Positions 1 to 9,712 are shown, counted from the stretch's first letter. The stretch is DNA of 51,709 nucleotides from an uncultured bacterium (GCA_949840775.1 CATKXO010000019.1:1-51709); one strand, 5' to 3'. Notes: generated by a model not told the origin, from the sequence alone. A program made the numbers and translations.

Positions 1-1968
1 ACCGCCACCATGGACTGGATGGCCCAGGAGCAGGAGCGGGGCATCACCATCACCTCCGCCGCCACCACCTGCTACTGGACGGGCACCAAGACCCAGTTCC
101 CCCAGACCCGGATCAACATCATCGACACCCCGGGCCACGTGGACTTCACCGTAGAGGTGGAGCGCTCCCTGCGGGTGCTGGACGGTTCTGTCACCGTCAT
201 GTGCGCCAAGGGCGGCGTGGAGCCCCAGTCCGAGACCGTCTGGCGTCAGGCTGACCACTACCGCGTGCCCCGGATGATCTATGTCAACAAAATGGACATC
301 ATGGGCGCCGATTTCTACCACGTGCTGGATATGATCCACGACCGGCTCAAGGCCAACGCAGTGCCCATTCAGCTGCCCATCGGCTCTGAGGAGACCTTCA
401 AGGGCATCATCGACCTGGTGGAGATGGACGCCGATGTCTATTACGACGACTTGGGCAAGGATATGCGGGTGGAGCCCATCCCCGAGGACATGATGGAGCT
501 GGCTCAGGAGTATCGCACCAAGCTGCTGGACGCCTGCGCCGACATCGACGAGGAGATTATGGAGCTGGTGCTGGAGGAGCAGGACGTTCCCCAGGACATG
601 ATCCGCCGGGCCATCCGCAAGGGCACCATCGACAATGTGCTGGTCCCTGTGGTGTGCGGCACGTCCTACAAGAACAAGGGAGTCCAGAAGCTGCTGGACG
701 CCATCGTGGACTATATGCCCTCCCCCATCGACATCCCCGCCATCCAGGGCGTCAACCCCGACACCGACGAGGAGGATTCCCGCCCCGCCGACGACAGCGC
801 CCCCTTCTCCGCCCTGGCCTTTAAGATTGCCACCGACCCCTATGTGGGACGGCTGTCCTTTGTCCGGGTGTACTCCGGTATGCTGGACACCGGCACCTCT
901 GTGCTCAACAGCACCAAGAAGCAGAAGGAGCGCATCGGCCGCATCCTCCAGATGCACGCCAACCACCGGGAGGACATCGAGACCGTCTACTCCGGCGACA
1001 TCGCCGCAGTGATTGGCCTGAAGAACTCCACCACCGGCGACACCCTCTGCGACGAGAAGCACCCCATCATCCTGGAGTCCATGGAGTTCCCCGAGCCCGT
1101 GATCCGGGTGGCCATCGAGCCCAAGACCAAGGCCGGCCAGGAGAAGATGGGCATCGCCCTGATGAAGCTGGCCGAGGAGGACCCCACCTTTAAGACCTAC
1201 ACCGACGAGGAGACCGGCCAGACCATTATCGCCGGCATGGGCGAGCTCCACCTGGAGATCATCGTGGACCGTCTGCTCCGCGAGTACAAGGTGGAGGCCA
1301 ACGTGGGCGCCCCCCAGGTGGCCTACAAGGAGACCATCACCAAGCAGGTGGAGCAGGACACCAAGTATGCCCGCCAGTCCGGCGGCAAGGGCCAGTACGG
1401 CCACGTCAAGATCCGCGTGGAGCCCAACGAGTCGGGCGCGGGCTACGTGTTCGAGAACGCCATCGTGGGCGGCGCCATCCCCAAAGAGTATATCCCCGCC
1501 GTGGACGCGGGCATCCAGGGGGCCATGCAGGCCGGCGTGCTGGCCGGCTACCCCGTGGTGGACGTGAAGGTCACCCTCTACGACGGCTCCTTCCACGAGG
1601 TGGACTCCTCCGAGATGGCCTTTAAGATTGCCGGCTCCATGGCCTTTAAGGAGGCCTGCCGCAAGGCCGGTCCCGTACTGCTGGAGCCCATCATGAAGGT
1701 GGATGTCATCGTCCCGGACGACTACCTGGGCAATGTCATCGGCGATCTGAACAGCCGCCGGGGACAGATCCAGGGCCAGGAGAACCGCACCGGCGCTACC
1801 CAGGTGGACAGTCTGGTGCCTCTGGCCAACATGTTCGGTTACGCCACCGACCTCCGGTCCTCCACCCAGGGCCGCGGCCAGTACTCCATGGAGCCCCACA
1901 GCTATGTGCAGATTCCCAAGAACATTGCCGAGAAGATTGTGGCCGAGCGCGGCCGCAATCAGGACTGA
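1..1968 (+). CDS. fusA: Elongation factor G, 5' end outside window
   Basis: Translation elongation factor G, the GTPase that moves tRNAs and mRNA through the ribosome after peptide bond formation. The reading frame is open from base 1, so the true start and the P-loop (about 40-45 residues) lie upstream; the ATG at base 10 is internal. Visible motifs are the switch region with [10 protein letters not shown], the G3 motif DTPGHVDF, and NKMD (G4), followed by domain II, then domains III-V with GGKGQYGHV and the C-terminal [11 protein letters not shown] and RRGQIQG segments. About 655 residues are present against roughly 690-700 for the family. It sits upstream of tuf as in the str operon order, but a palindromic repeat and a separate promoter separate the two genes. 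Function is secure. Confidence 0.97.
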   Translation, partial: TATMDWMAQEQERGITITSAATTCYWTGTKTQFPQTRINIIDTPGHVDFTVEVERSLRVLDGSVTVMCAKGGVEPQSETVWRQADHYRVPRMIYVNKMDIMGADFYHVLDMIHDRLKANAVPIQLPIGSEETFKGIIDLVEMDADVYYDDLGKDMRVEPIPEDMMELAQEYRTKLLDACADIDEEIMELVLEEQDVPQDMIRRAIRKGTIDNVLVPVVCGTSYKNKGVQKLLDAIVDYMPSPIDIPAIQGVNPDTDEEDSRPADDSAPFSALAFKIATDPYVGRLSFVRVYSGMLDTGTSVLNSTKKQKERIGRILQMHANHREDIETVYSGDIAAVIGLKNSTTGDTLCDEKHPIILESMEFPEPVIRVAIEPKTKAGQEKMGIALMKLAEEDPTFKTYTDEETGQTIIAGMGELHLEIIVDRLLREYKVEANVGAPQVAYKETITKQVEQDTKYARQSGGKGQYGHVKIRVEPNESGAGYVFENAIVGGAIPKEYIPAVDAGIQGAMQAGVLAGYPVVDVKVTLYDGSFHEVDSSEMAFKIAGSMAFKEACRKAGPVLLEPIMKVDVIVPDDYLGNVIGDLNSRRGQIQGQENRTGATQVDSLVPLANMFGYATDLRSSTQGRGQYSMEPHSYVQIPKNIAEKIVAERGRNQD

Positions 1969-1979
1969 TTGAGGTAATC

Positions 1980-2054
1980 TGTGGGACCCGCCCCCCTGGG
2001 CGGGTCATCCGAGCAGGGGTTGAAAATGCCCCGCCGAGGGCGGCGGGGCCCACA
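1980..2054. repeat. Dispersed palindromic repeat, family A, copy 1
   Basis: Element bounded by TGTGGG and CCCACA, with inner GC-rich dyads (GACCCGCC...GGCGGGTC and CCGCCGAGGGCGGCGG). Close relatives occur at 6538-6608, 32332-32409 and 42132-42212, always between genes. Here it lies between fusA and the tuf promoter and could act as a hairpin in the fusA 3' end. It resembles a REP or miniature inverted-repeat element; mobility is inferred only from copy number. Confidence 0.8.
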
Positions 2055-2088
2055 TTCCCCCTGATTCCGCTGAAACTGAAAAATAAGC

Positions 2089-2117
2089 TTGCAATTATGG
2101 ACAGAATAGGATAGAAT
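2089..2117 (+). promoter_or_regulatory. Sigma-A-type promoter for tuf
   Basis: TTGCAA at 2089-2094 and TAGAAT at 2112-2117 with a 17-base spacer, about 65 bases before the tuf start. This gives tuf its own promoter in addition to any read-through from fusA. Confidence 0.6.
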
Positions 2118-2181
2118 ATCCTTACTATGTCCACAGCCCCCACCTAATAAGCACAACTGAAATATAAGGAGGAAAATTCCA

Positions 2182-3384
<1,203 letters not shown>

Positions 3385-3396
3385 GATTTCACCTGC

Positions 3397-3425
3397 AAAA
3401 GGACGGGCTTCGGCCCGTCCTTTTC
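3397..3425 (+). terminator. Intrinsic terminator of tuf
   Basis: Hairpin GGACGGGC-TTCG-GCCCGTCC flanked by an A-run before and a T-run after, directly downstream of the tuf stop codon. Confidence 0.9.
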
Positions 3426-3431
3426 TGCAAG

Positions 3432-3489
3432 TCCCAATTTTTTTCGTGTTCCCGCCCCCTGCAAGGGCGGGAATCACAAGCGAATTGGG
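3432..3489 (+). promoter_or_regulatory. Structured leader element (relative of 18741-18850)
   Basis: An outer inverted repeat CCCAATT/AATTGGG encloses an inner hairpin GTGTTCCCGCCC...GGGCGGGAATCAC. The same order of elements, with extra stem and a second hairpin, precedes the MerR-RDD gene near 18.8 kb. It lies between the tuf terminator and the ribosome site of the next gene. Role unknown; it may be an mRNA leader structure or a small repeat. Confidence 0.55.
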
Positions 3490-3515
3490 CGCTTTTCAAA
3501 CAGGGAGGGAAAACT

Positions 3516-4100
3516 ATGGAAATGAACAGAGACACACTGTACAATGGTCTGAATTTGATGTACATTGGGGAGCTGGCCGCAATTATTGGATTGTTTGTCG
3601 GCCTTTTGATCCTGTTTCTGCCGGGCGCCGTGGGTTTGAGCCTGCTGATTCTGCTGGCGGCCCTGGTGGGCGCCATCGTCGGCGTAGTGGGCCTGGCCCG
3701 GCTGCGGGGGGAACACGGGGACTATATGACCGCCCTGATTCTTTTGGTCGTTGGCGTCATCTGCAATCTTATCAGCAAAAATGCCACGGGAGCTTTGTCC
3801 GTCATCATGGATTTTGCCGGTTCTGTATTGGCGCTGGTGCGCGTCTATCTGGTGGTCCGCGCCACCAATACCTTTCTGGCCATGGCGGGCCGGACGGACC
3901 TGGAGGCGGAGGGCAGACGGGCCTTTTACGCCTTGGTTGCCAGCACTGTGGTGGCTGTGGTGATCAGTGCGCTGACACAGGTGTTGTCCGACAGTCTGGG
4001 CGGCTTGATTGTATTGCTTGTCATTATCAGCCTGGTAACCATTGCGGGCGAGGCATTTTATCTGATTTACCTGAAACACAGCGCCCAGGCGCTGCGCTGA
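3516..4100 (+). CDS. Conserved hypothetical membrane protein
   Basis: A 194-residue, very hydrophobic protein with about five or six transmembrane segments: two adjacent helices near residues 17-62, one near 72-90, one near 100-118, and two near 140-182. No catalytic motif is visible and I do not recognise the family; it has the look of small multi-pass proteins common in Oscillospiraceae. The ATG is supported by a GGGAGG ribosome site about 8 bases upstream. The gene stands alone between a tuf terminator and its own terminator, with a structured element (3432-3489) just upstream of the ribosome site. No substrate or role can be assigned from the sequence. Confidence 0.75.
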   Translation: MEMNRDTLYNGLNLMYIGELAAIIGLFVGLLILFLPGAVGLSLLILLAALVGAIVGVVGLARLRGEHGDYMTALILLVVGVICNLISKNATGALSVIMDFAGSVLALVRVYLVVRATNTFLAMAGRTDLEAEGRRAFYALVASTVVAVVISALTQVLSDSLGGLIVLLVIISLVTIAGEAFYLIYLKHSAQALR

Positions 4101-4111
4101 CCCCAAGAGCG

Positions 4112-4145
4112 AAACAGAGGCACGCCGGACGGCGTGTCTCTGTTT
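4112..4145 (+). terminator. Intrinsic terminator
   Basis: Hairpin AAACAGAGGCACGCC...GGCGTGTCTCTGTTT just after the membrane-protein stop; weak T-run after the stem. Confidence 0.7.
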
Positions 4146-4190
4146 CTATATACCGTTCTGGGTGCCGTTGTAATAATTTACAAAAACAGC

Positions 4191-4219
4191 TGGACAGAAC
4201 GCTTAAAATATGGTATATT
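4191..4219 (+). promoter_or_regulatory. Sigma-A-type promoter
   Basis: TGGACA at 4191-4196 and TATATT at 4214-4219, 17-base spacer, 46 bases before the phosphoribosyltransferase-like gene. Confidence 0.65.
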
Positions 4220-4264
4220 TAAGAAGAACCGTTAAGCGGACGTTAAGAAAAAGGAGGAATCGAG

Positions 4265-4903
4265 ATGGAGCCCAAGTTTTTTAAAATTCCCGTATGTGTA
4301 GGCGACGTGTCGCTGAACGTGGCGAAGGGGCATTTTGCCACCCGGAACAGCCACACCAATTATTTTGTTGACGTGACCAGGCAGCAGTCCTGTGTCCGGG
4401 ACGCCGAGGCGGTGGCCCGGCAGCTGGCCCAGCGCCTGAACCAGAACCTGATGGTGGATACCATCCTCTGCATGGACGGCACCCGGGTGATCGGCACCTG
4501 CCTGGCCCAGAAGCTGACGCAGGGGGGCTTCCGTTCCATCAATGCCGGCAAGGAGGTCTATGTCCTCCGGGAAAATCCGGGCACCAACGGAAAGCTGATT
4601 TTCCGGGATAACGCCCGTTTTATGCTGGAGGGGAAGAACATTCTCCTGCTCCTGGCCTCCGTCACCACCGGCGGCACAGTGCGTAAGGGGATTGAGTGCG
4701 TCCAGTACTACCAGGGGAATGTGGCGGGTATCGCTGCTGTCTACAGCCACCAGAAGGAGATCGACGGCATTCCCATTGTGTCTCTGTTTGATACCAACGA
4801 CCTGCCCGGCTATGCCAGCTATCTGCCTGAGGAGTGCCCCATGTGCAGGGAGAAGCAGGAGCTGGACGCGGTAGTGGATAAATTCGGATATTCTGCCCTC
4901 TGA
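4265..4903 (+). CDS. Phosphoribosyltransferase-like protein
   Basis: A 212-residue protein of the phosphoribosyltransferase fold, of a type often annotated as orotate phosphoribosyltransferase in Clostridia. Near residues 120-140 the segment NILLLLASVTTGGTVRKG aligns with the PRPP-binding loop, but the two acidic residues normally preceding the TTG turn are L and A/S here. The C-terminal end carries a CPMC motif and a DKFGYSAL tail. The start ATG is backed by AAGGAGG at 4251-4257. It is monocistronic, between its own promoter and terminator, and not near pyrimidine genes. It may not be a true OPRT; a regulatory or salvage role, or binding of a ligand without catalysis, is possible. Confidence 0.7.
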   Translation: MEPKFFKIPVCVGDVSLNVAKGHFATRNSHTNYFVDVTRQQSCVRDAEAVARQLAQRLNQNLMVDTILCMDGTRVIGTCLAQKLTQGGFRSINAGKEVYVLRENPGTNGKLIFRDNARFMLEGKNILLLLASVTTGGTVRKGIECVQYYQGNVAGIAAVYSHQKEIDGIPIVSLFDTNDLPGYASYLPEECPMCREKQELDAVVDKFGYSAL

Positions 4904-4912
4904 TGGGAGAGC

Positions 4913-4951
4913 AAAGGGCCCGCCTCCCGGCGGGCCCTTACAAAATTTTCT
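4913..4951 (+). terminator. Intrinsic terminator
   Basis: AAGGGCCCGCC-TCCC-GGCGGGCCCTT hairpin followed by a mixed A/T tail ending in TTTTC. Confidence 0.8.
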
Positions 4952-4974
4952 TTAGCGGATTAAAAAATTAGGGG

Positions 4975-5003
4975 TTGACAAGTGGGGGAGGAGCCGCTAT
5001 AAT
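4975..5003 (+). promoter_or_regulatory. Consensus sigma-A promoter of the trp transporter
   Basis: Perfect TTGACA (4975-4980) and TATAAT (4998-5003) separated by 17 bases. Transcription would start near 5010, at the head of the T-box leader. Confidence 0.9.
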
Positions 5004-5009
5004 AGCCAC

Positions 5010-5292
5010 AACAACCAAACAGCAAGAAACCTGTGAGAAAGAGTAGTAGCTGGCAGAGCAAACCTCAAGAGAGCCTTGGGTGGTGGGATCAAGGCGGGGC
5101 GCGGCCGGGCGAATGGACTTTCGAGGGCGGCTTGAACGGGGCGACCCAAGTAGATGCCGACGGGGACCCACCCGTTATCCATCGGGCACGCGTGATGGCG
5201 CGTGAAGCGAGCGGACGTTTCCAAAACGTCAATTTGGGTGGTATCGCAGGAGTGCAGCTCTTGTCCCATGTGGGATGAGAAGCTGTTTTTTT
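5010..5292 (+). ncRNA. T-box leader, tryptophan specifier
   Basis: Stem I base pairs GAAAG (5037-5041) with CTTTC (5118-5122). The internal loop has AGTAGTA on the 5' side and GAATGGA on the 3' side, placing TGG (5114-5116) at the specifier position, so tRNA-Trp is read. AGAGAGCC (5068-5075) is a typical stem I motif. The T-box core GGGTGGTATCGC is at 5236-5247, and a terminator hairpin (about 5254-5285) is followed by seven Ts (5286-5292). Uncharged tRNA-Trp should stabilise the antiterminator and switch on the downstream importer. Confidence 0.92.
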
Positions 5293-5367
5293 ATTGCTCC
5301 AACAAACCTGGGTTTCGGCAAAGCCCTCTCATCTGCCGCCTAAATCTAAAATTTGGAGGAACCCAAA

Positions 5368-6531
5368 ATGAAAAAGACTGCTATGATGAAAAAGACCCTG
5401 ACCCTGGCCCTGTCTCTGGCCATGTCCCTCTCCCTGGCCGCCTGCGGCGGCGGGATGGGAACAACCTCACAAAATTCGACCGTCAGGCCCGGTTCCAGCA
5501 ATGTTTCTCAGTCCAACAGCGTTGACCAGAACGCCTCCGCCCCCGCCGGCCTGCTGGGAACCGTGGGCGCCGAGACTACCTATGCCATCGGCATCTGCAA
5601 CTTTGTGGACGACGCTTCTCTGAACCAGATCAATGAGAACATTCAGAGCCGTCTGGATGAGATCGGCAAGGAGAAGGGGGTGGCCTTCATGGTCGACTAC
5701 GACAACCCCAACGCCGACTCCACCATCATGAGCCAGATCATCTCCAACTTCCAGGCCGACAAGGTGGACCTGATGGTGGGCATCGCCACCCCCGTGGCCA
5801 TGACGATGCAGGCCGCCACCGAGGACAGCCAGACCCCCGTGGTCTTTTCCGCCGTCTCCGACCCGGTGAGCGCCGAGCTGGTGGCCTCCCTGGACGCTCC
5901 TGGGGGCAACATCACCGGCACCTCCGACTATCTGGACACCAACGCCATCATGGACCTGATCTTTGCCGTTGACCCTGACGCGGACAAGATCGGCTTCCTC
6001 TACAACGTGGGTGAGGACTCCTCCAAGACCCCCATCGCCCACGCCAAGGAGTATCTGGACGCCAAGGGCATCGCCTATGTGGAGCGCACCGGCACCAACG
6101 CCGCCGAGGTGAAGCAGGCCGCCCAGGCCCTGGTGGCCGACGGGGTGGACGCCATCTTTACTCCCACTGACAACACCATCATGAAGGACTACCTGGGCAT
6201 CTATGAGATTTTTGTGGACGCCGGCATCCCCCACTACACCGGGGCTGACTCCTTCGCTCTCAACGGCGCATTCCTGGGCTACGGCGTGGACTATGCCAAC
6301 CTGGGCCGTGAGACCGCCGACATGATTGCTGAGATTCTCCTGGACGGCAAGGACCCCGGCACCTTGGCCGTGAAGACCTTTGACAACGGCACCGCCACCA
6401 TCAACACTGAGACCTGCGCCGCTCTGGGCCTGGACTACGACGAGATCGCCCAGATGTTCACCTCCCAGAACCTGTGCACCAAGGTTCAGCCCATCACCAC
6501 CGCCGAGAATTTTGGGGATTTGCAAGGGTAA
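5368..6531 (+). CDS. trpX: ABC transporter substrate-binding lipoprotein, TrpX-type
   Basis: Solute-binding lipoprotein of the ABC_sub_bind (PF04392-like) family, anchored outside the membrane and capturing an amino acid, probably tryptophan, for the permease TrpY and ATPase TrpZ that follow. The start is the ATG at 5368: GGAGGA lies at 5355-5360 and the upstream in-frame TTG overlaps that ribosome site. The first 25 residues form a signal peptide ending in the lipobox LAAC with a glycine run after the cysteine. A low-complexity Ser/Asn/Ala linker follows, then two Rossmann-like lobes (about residues 65-370). Family proteins have about the same length (387 residues). Substrate is inferred from the tryptophan T-box directly upstream rather than from binding residues. 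Confidence 0.9.
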   Translation: MKKTAMMKKTLTLALSLAMSLSLAACGGGMGTTSQNSTVRPGSSNVSQSNSVDQNASAPAGLLGTVGAETTYAIGICNFVDDASLNQINENIQSRLDEIGKEKGVAFMVDYDNPNADSTIMSQIISNFQADKVDLMVGIATPVAMTMQAATEDSQTPVVFSAVSDPVSAELVASLDAPGGNITGTSDYLDTNAIMDLIFAVDPDADKIGFLYNVGEDSSKTPIAHAKEYLDAKGIAYVERTGTNAAEVKQAAQALVADGVDAIFTPTDNTIMKDYLGIYEIFVDAGIPHYTGADSFALNGAFLGYGVDYANLGRETADMIAEILLDGKDPGTLAVKTFDNGTATINTETCAALGLDYDEIAQMFTSQNLCTKVQPITTAENFGDLQG

Positions 6532-6537
6532 AATCTT

Positions 6538-6608
6538 TGTGGGCCCCGCCCCCCTGGGCGGGGCATCGAAAAGTAATTGATGACCCGCCGAGGGCGGCGG
6601 GTCCCACA
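6538..6608. repeat. Dispersed palindromic repeat, family A, copy 2
   Basis: Bounded by TGTGGG and CCCACA and closely matching the copy at 1980-2054. It sits inside the trpX-trpY operon, only a few bases after the trpX stop, and could form a strong hairpin in the polycistronic mRNA. Confidence 0.8.
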
Positions 6609-6637
6609 TTTTCTGAATGATAGAAGGAGGAACTTCC

Positions 6638-7573
6638 ATGAACCCGTCCGCGCTGCTGGCCGTGGGCCAGACCGCCCTGGAGCTGGGGCTGATCTGCTCC
6701 CTCACTGTGCTGGCCCTGTTTTTAAGCTACTCTATGCTGGATGTCTGCGACTTGTCCACTGACGGCTGCTTTACCCTGGGAGCGGCAGTGGGGGCGGTGG
6801 TGGCCGCCGCGGGATACCCGCTGCTGTCCATCCCCGCCGCGATGCTGGCCGGGATGTGCTCCGGCTTTATCACCGCCCTGCTCCAGACCAAGCTGGGGAT
6901 CAACAGCCTGCTGGCGGGCATCATCGTCAACACCGGGCTGTATTCGGTCAATATCGCCGTGATGTCCGGGTCGTCCAACGTGAACCTGAACAAAAAGGAC
7001 ACGGTCTTCACTATGATGAAGGGCCTGCTGGCCGGTACTCCGCTGAAGGGCCAGCATGTGGCCGTGGTGTCCGCCATTGCGGTGGTGCTGGTGGTGGCCT
7101 TCCTCACCTTTTTCCTCAATACCCGGCTGGGCCTGGCCATCCGGGCCACCGGCAACAACCCGGACATGGTCCGCTCCTCCTCCATCAACCCGGTATTCAC
7201 CACCATTGTGGGCCTGTGTGTGGCCAACGCCCTTACCGGACTGTCCGGATGCCTCATGGCCCAGTCCCAGCAGTCGGCGGAGATCAACATCGGCACCGGT
7301 ATGGTCACCATCGCCCTGGCCTCTCTGCTCATCGGCGCCACCCTCATGGGCCGGGGCTCCATCTTCACCCGGGCGGTGGGGATGGTAGTGGGCGCTTTCG
7401 TCTTCCGCCTGGTCTATGCCATCGCCCTGCGGCTGGATATGCCCGCCTTTATGCTCCGGCTGGTGTCCTCCGTCATCGTGGCGCTGGCCATCGCCCTGCC
7501 CTATCTGAAGGAGCAGTGGCCTGTCATTTCCCGCCGGCTGGCCTACAGACAGACCGCGAAGGGAGGAAACTGA
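6638..7573 (+). CDS. trpY: ABC transporter permease, TrpY-type
   Basis: Membrane permease of the BPD_transp_2 family (branched-chain amino acid/ribose type), about 311 residues with eight to nine hydrophobic segments. The segment NTRLGLAIRATGNNPDMVRSS near residues 165-185 is the cytoplasmic loop that contacts the ATPase in this family. The start ATG at 6638 has GAAGGAGG at 6622-6630; an upstream in-frame ATG at 6617 precedes that ribosome site and is less likely. It is the second cistron after trpX and ends one base before trpZ. Substrate is inferred to be tryptophan from the leader. Confidence 0.9.
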   Translation: MNPSALLAVGQTALELGLICSLTVLALFLSYSMLDVCDLSTDGCFTLGAAVGAVVAAAGYPLLSIPAAMLAGMCSGFITALLQTKLGINSLLAGIIVNTGLYSVNIAVMSGSSNVNLNKKDTVFTMMKGLLAGTPLKGQHVAVVSAIAVVLVVAFLTFFLNTRLGLAIRATGNNPDMVRSSSINPVFTTIVGLCVANALTGLSGCLMAQSQQSAEINIGTGMVTIALASLLIGATLMGRGSIFTRAVGMVVGAFVFRLVYAIALRLDMPAFMLRLVSSVIVALAIALPYLKEQWPVISRRLAYRQTAKGGN

Positions 7574-7574
7574 C

Positions 7575-8360
7575 ATGCTGAAGATTACCAACAGCTCCAA
7601 GACCTTCAACCCCGGCACAGTGAACGAGAAGCGGGCCATCACCGGCCTGTCCCTCCACCTGGCCCCCGGCGACTTTGTCACCATCATTGGCTCCAACGGG
7701 GCGGGCAAGTCCACCCTGTTCAACGCCATCTGTGGGGATTTCCTCACCGATGCGGGGACTATCGTGCTGGACGGGCGGGACATCACCTTTACCCCTGCCT
7801 TCAAGCGGGCCAAGGTGATTGGCCGGCTGTTTCAGGACCCCATGCGGGGCAGTGCCCCCGGCATGACCATCGAGGAGAACCTGGCCCTGGCCGCAGGGAG
7901 CGGCGGCTGGTTTTCCCACATGCGGGCCGGCGACAAAAAGCGCTTCCGGGACCGGCTGGCCCTGCTGGACATGGGGCTGGAGGACCGGATGAAGCAGCCG
8001 GTGGGTCTGCTGTCCGGCGGGCAGCGCCAGGCCCTCACCCTGCTCATGGCCACCATGAATCCCCCCAAGCTGCTCCTGCTGGACGAGCACACTGCCGCCC
8101 TGGACCCCGGTACGGCGGAGAAGGTGCTCAAGCTCACCCGTGACATCGTCTCCGAGCACAAAATCACCACTATGATGGTGACCCACAACATGAACCAGGC
8201 CCTGGAGCTGGGCAACCGCACGCTGATGATGGACCGGGGCGGCATCGTCCTGGACATCCGGGGCAAGGAGCGGGAGGGCCTCACCGTGGACGACCTGCTG
8301 GAGAAGTTCAAGGCCAACGCGGGCCGGGCGATGAACAATGACCGGATTCTGCTGTCGTAA
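7575..8360 (+). CDS. trpZ: ABC transporter ATP-binding protein, TrpZ-type
   Basis: Cytoplasmic ATPase that powers the TrpXY importer; 261 residues, normal for the family. Walker A is GSNGAGKST near residue 37, the signature is LSGGQRQ near residue 143, Walker B is LLLLDEHTAAL near residue 163, and the switch histidine is in MVTHN near residue 199. Unlike many ABC ATPases the D-loop region reads LDEHTAALDP, a form common in this sub-family. GGGAGG at 7561-7566 precedes the ATG, which lies one base after the permease stop, so translation is probably coupled. An intrinsic terminator follows and closes the operon. Confidence 0.92.
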   Translation: MLKITNSSKTFNPGTVNEKRAITGLSLHLAPGDFVTIIGSNGAGKSTLFNAICGDFLTDAGTIVLDGRDITFTPAFKRAKVIGRLFQDPMRGSAPGMTIEENLALAAGSGGWFSHMRAGDKKRFRDRLALLDMGLEDRMKQPVGLLSGGQRQALTLLMATMNPPKLLLLDEHTAALDPGTAEKVLKLTRDIVSEHKITTMMVTHNMNQALELGNRTLMMDRGGIVLDIRGKEREGLTVDDLLEKFKANAGRAMNNDRILLS

Positions 8361-8363
8361 ATA

Positions 8364-8400
8364 CGGGACCGCCGCAAAAGCGGCGGTCCTGAAAAATTTT
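8364..8400 (+). terminator. Intrinsic terminator of trpXYZ
   Basis: GGACCGCCGC-AAAA-GCGGCGGTCC (8366-8389) followed by GAAAAATTTT. Confidence 0.85.
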
Positions 8401-8483
8401 CTGCTCCCTGAGATTTTATCCCCCGCTCATGGATATTACTTGATGAAAGGCCTTTCAAACAGATTTCCAAGGAGGTGAGCGGC

Positions 8484-8993
8484 TTGACTGACGAGGCATT
8501 TGCGCAGGCGGCCCGGACCTACGGCGACGCCGTCTACCGGGTGGCGTACCACGCCCTGGGCAGCCCCCAGGACGCCGAGGACGTGATGCAGACGGTGCTT
8601 TTGAAGCTGTACGAGTGCAAAAAGGAATTTGAGAGCGAGGAGCACATGAAGCACTGGCTGCTGCGGGTGGCGGTGAACGAGAGCCGCCGGGTGATGCGGT
8701 CCCTCTGGCGGCGCACTTCCGTCCCCTTGGAGGAGTGGCAGGAGACGGCTGCGCCGGAGGACCCGGTGAAGGCCGAGGTGCTCCAGGCGGTGATGGCCCT
8801 GGAGCCCAAGTTCCGGGTGGCAGTTTATCTCTACTACTACGAGGGGCTGTCCGTGGCCGAGACTGCCGCCGCCATGAAGGCCAACGTGTCCACTGTGCAG
8901 ACCTGGCTGCTCCGGGCCCGGGCCCGGCTGCGGAAGGAGCTCACTGAGGAAAGGGAGGAATCTGTCCATGTTCGACCCGAAATTATACCGTGA
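8484..8993 (+). CDS. ECF-type RNA polymerase sigma factor
   Basis: A 169-residue sigma-70 family factor with only regions 2 and 4, as in extracytoplasmic-function factors. Region 2 covers about residues 10-80 (motif DAEDVMQTVLLKLYE, then HWLLRVAVNESRR) and region 4 about 100-158 (LEPKFRVAVYLYYYEGLSVAETA with a helix-turn-helix ending in RARARLRKEL). AAGGAGG at 8469-8475 points to the TTG at 8484; the GTG at 8475 overlaps the ribosome site. Its 3' end overlaps the next gene by 26 bases, a layout typical of a sigma/anti-sigma pair. Signal and regulon are not visible. Confidence 0.88.
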   Translation: MTDEAFAQAARTYGDAVYRVAYHALGSPQDAEDVMQTVLLKLYECKKEFESEEHMKHWLLRVAVNESRRVMRSLWRRTSVPLEEWQETAAPEDPVKAEVLQAVMALEPKFRVAVYLYYYEGLSVAETAAAMKANVSTVQTWLLRARARLRKELTEEREESVHVRPEIIP

Positions 8994-9636
8994 AGCGTGC
9001 CGGGAGCTCACCGCTCCCGAGGATAAAATTGAGGAGATTATCGCCATGACTGAGAAGACCAACAAGAAGAAAATCCGCCCCCTGCGCACCGCCCTGATCG
9101 CTGCCGCCGCCGTGGCCATGATGGTGGTCAGCGTGGCCGCCGCCAATCCGGAGGGATTTCAGGAGTTTGTAATCAACATGGGCTCCATTGTTCGGGTGGA
9201 CCGCTACCGCTCCGATGTGACCACCGAGGACGGTGAAACATTTTCCATGCTGTCTGTTCCGAATGCAAAGCTGGAAAATCGTGACGGCAGGGCCATCCTT
9301 ATCCTCAACGGAGAGGACGCCGCGGATATCACCGACGCCCTGGCCCGGGATCAGCACTATGTCTTTGAGGATTTCAGCGAGGACACCAAGGTCACCGTGA
9401 CGGTGGACGGCAGCATTGACAAGTGGACGATTGAGGCCGCAATTGGTGTCGTCAAGGAGGACGGTACCTACGAGGAGTTTGGCAGCGTAATCAGAGACAG
9501 TGAGAACCAGGGCGACATAGATGGACAGTTCTTCGCCTATGATTCCGATAGCGTCCGTAGTGCGGAGGCCCCGGATGCGGGGGTGACCTACGGCATGGTT
9601 ACCACCACGACAAGCGAGCACGAGGTAGAGAAATAA
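8968..9636 (+). CDS. Membrane-anchored anti-sigma-like protein
   Basis: A 222-residue protein with a short cytoplasmic N-terminus (residues 1-38, with acidic and basic stretches), a single membrane helix near residues 39-58 (ALIAAAAVAMMVVSVAAA), and an extracytoplasmic domain of about 160 residues. This one-helix layout and the 26-base overlap with the ECF sigma gene suggest it holds that sigma factor at the membrane, like DUF4179-type partners in Clostridia. GGGAGGA precedes the ATG inside the sigma gene, so translation is coupled. I see no zinc-binding HxxxCxxC motif. Ligand unknown; anti-sigma function is inferred from context. Confidence 0.7.
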   Translation: MFDPKLYREACRELTAPEDKIEEIIAMTEKTNKKKIRPLRTALIAAAAVAMMVVSVAAANPEGFQEFVINMGSIVRVDRYRSDVTTEDGETFSMLSVPNAKLENRDGRAILILNGEDAADITDALARDQHYVFEDFSEDTKVTVTVDGSIDKWTIEAAIGVVKEDGTYEEFGSVIRDSENQGDIDGQFFAYDSDSVRSAEAPDAGVTYGMVTTTTSEHEVEK

Positions 9637-9637
9637 G

Positions 9638-9672
9638 CAGCGGCGGGCCGGGAAACCGGCCCGCTGTTTTAT
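9638..9672 (+). terminator. Intrinsic terminator, sequence re-used downstream
   Basis: CAGCGGCGGGCCGG-GAAA-CCGGCCCGCTG followed by TTTT. Nearly the same hairpin occurs at 10364-10396 and, truncated, near 10763-10790. Confidence 0.85.
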
Positions 9673-9682
9673 ATCCAGCCGC

Positions 9683-9712
9683 TTGACTAAAATATATATC
9701 GTGGTATATACT
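9683..9712 (+). promoter_or_regulatory. vapBC promoter and probable operator
   Basis: TTGACT at 9683-9688 and TATACT at 9707-9712, 18-base spacer. TATATAT (9693-9699) and TATATA (9705-9710) form a dyad over the spacer and -10 region, a fitting site for VapBC autoregulation. Confidence 0.6.
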
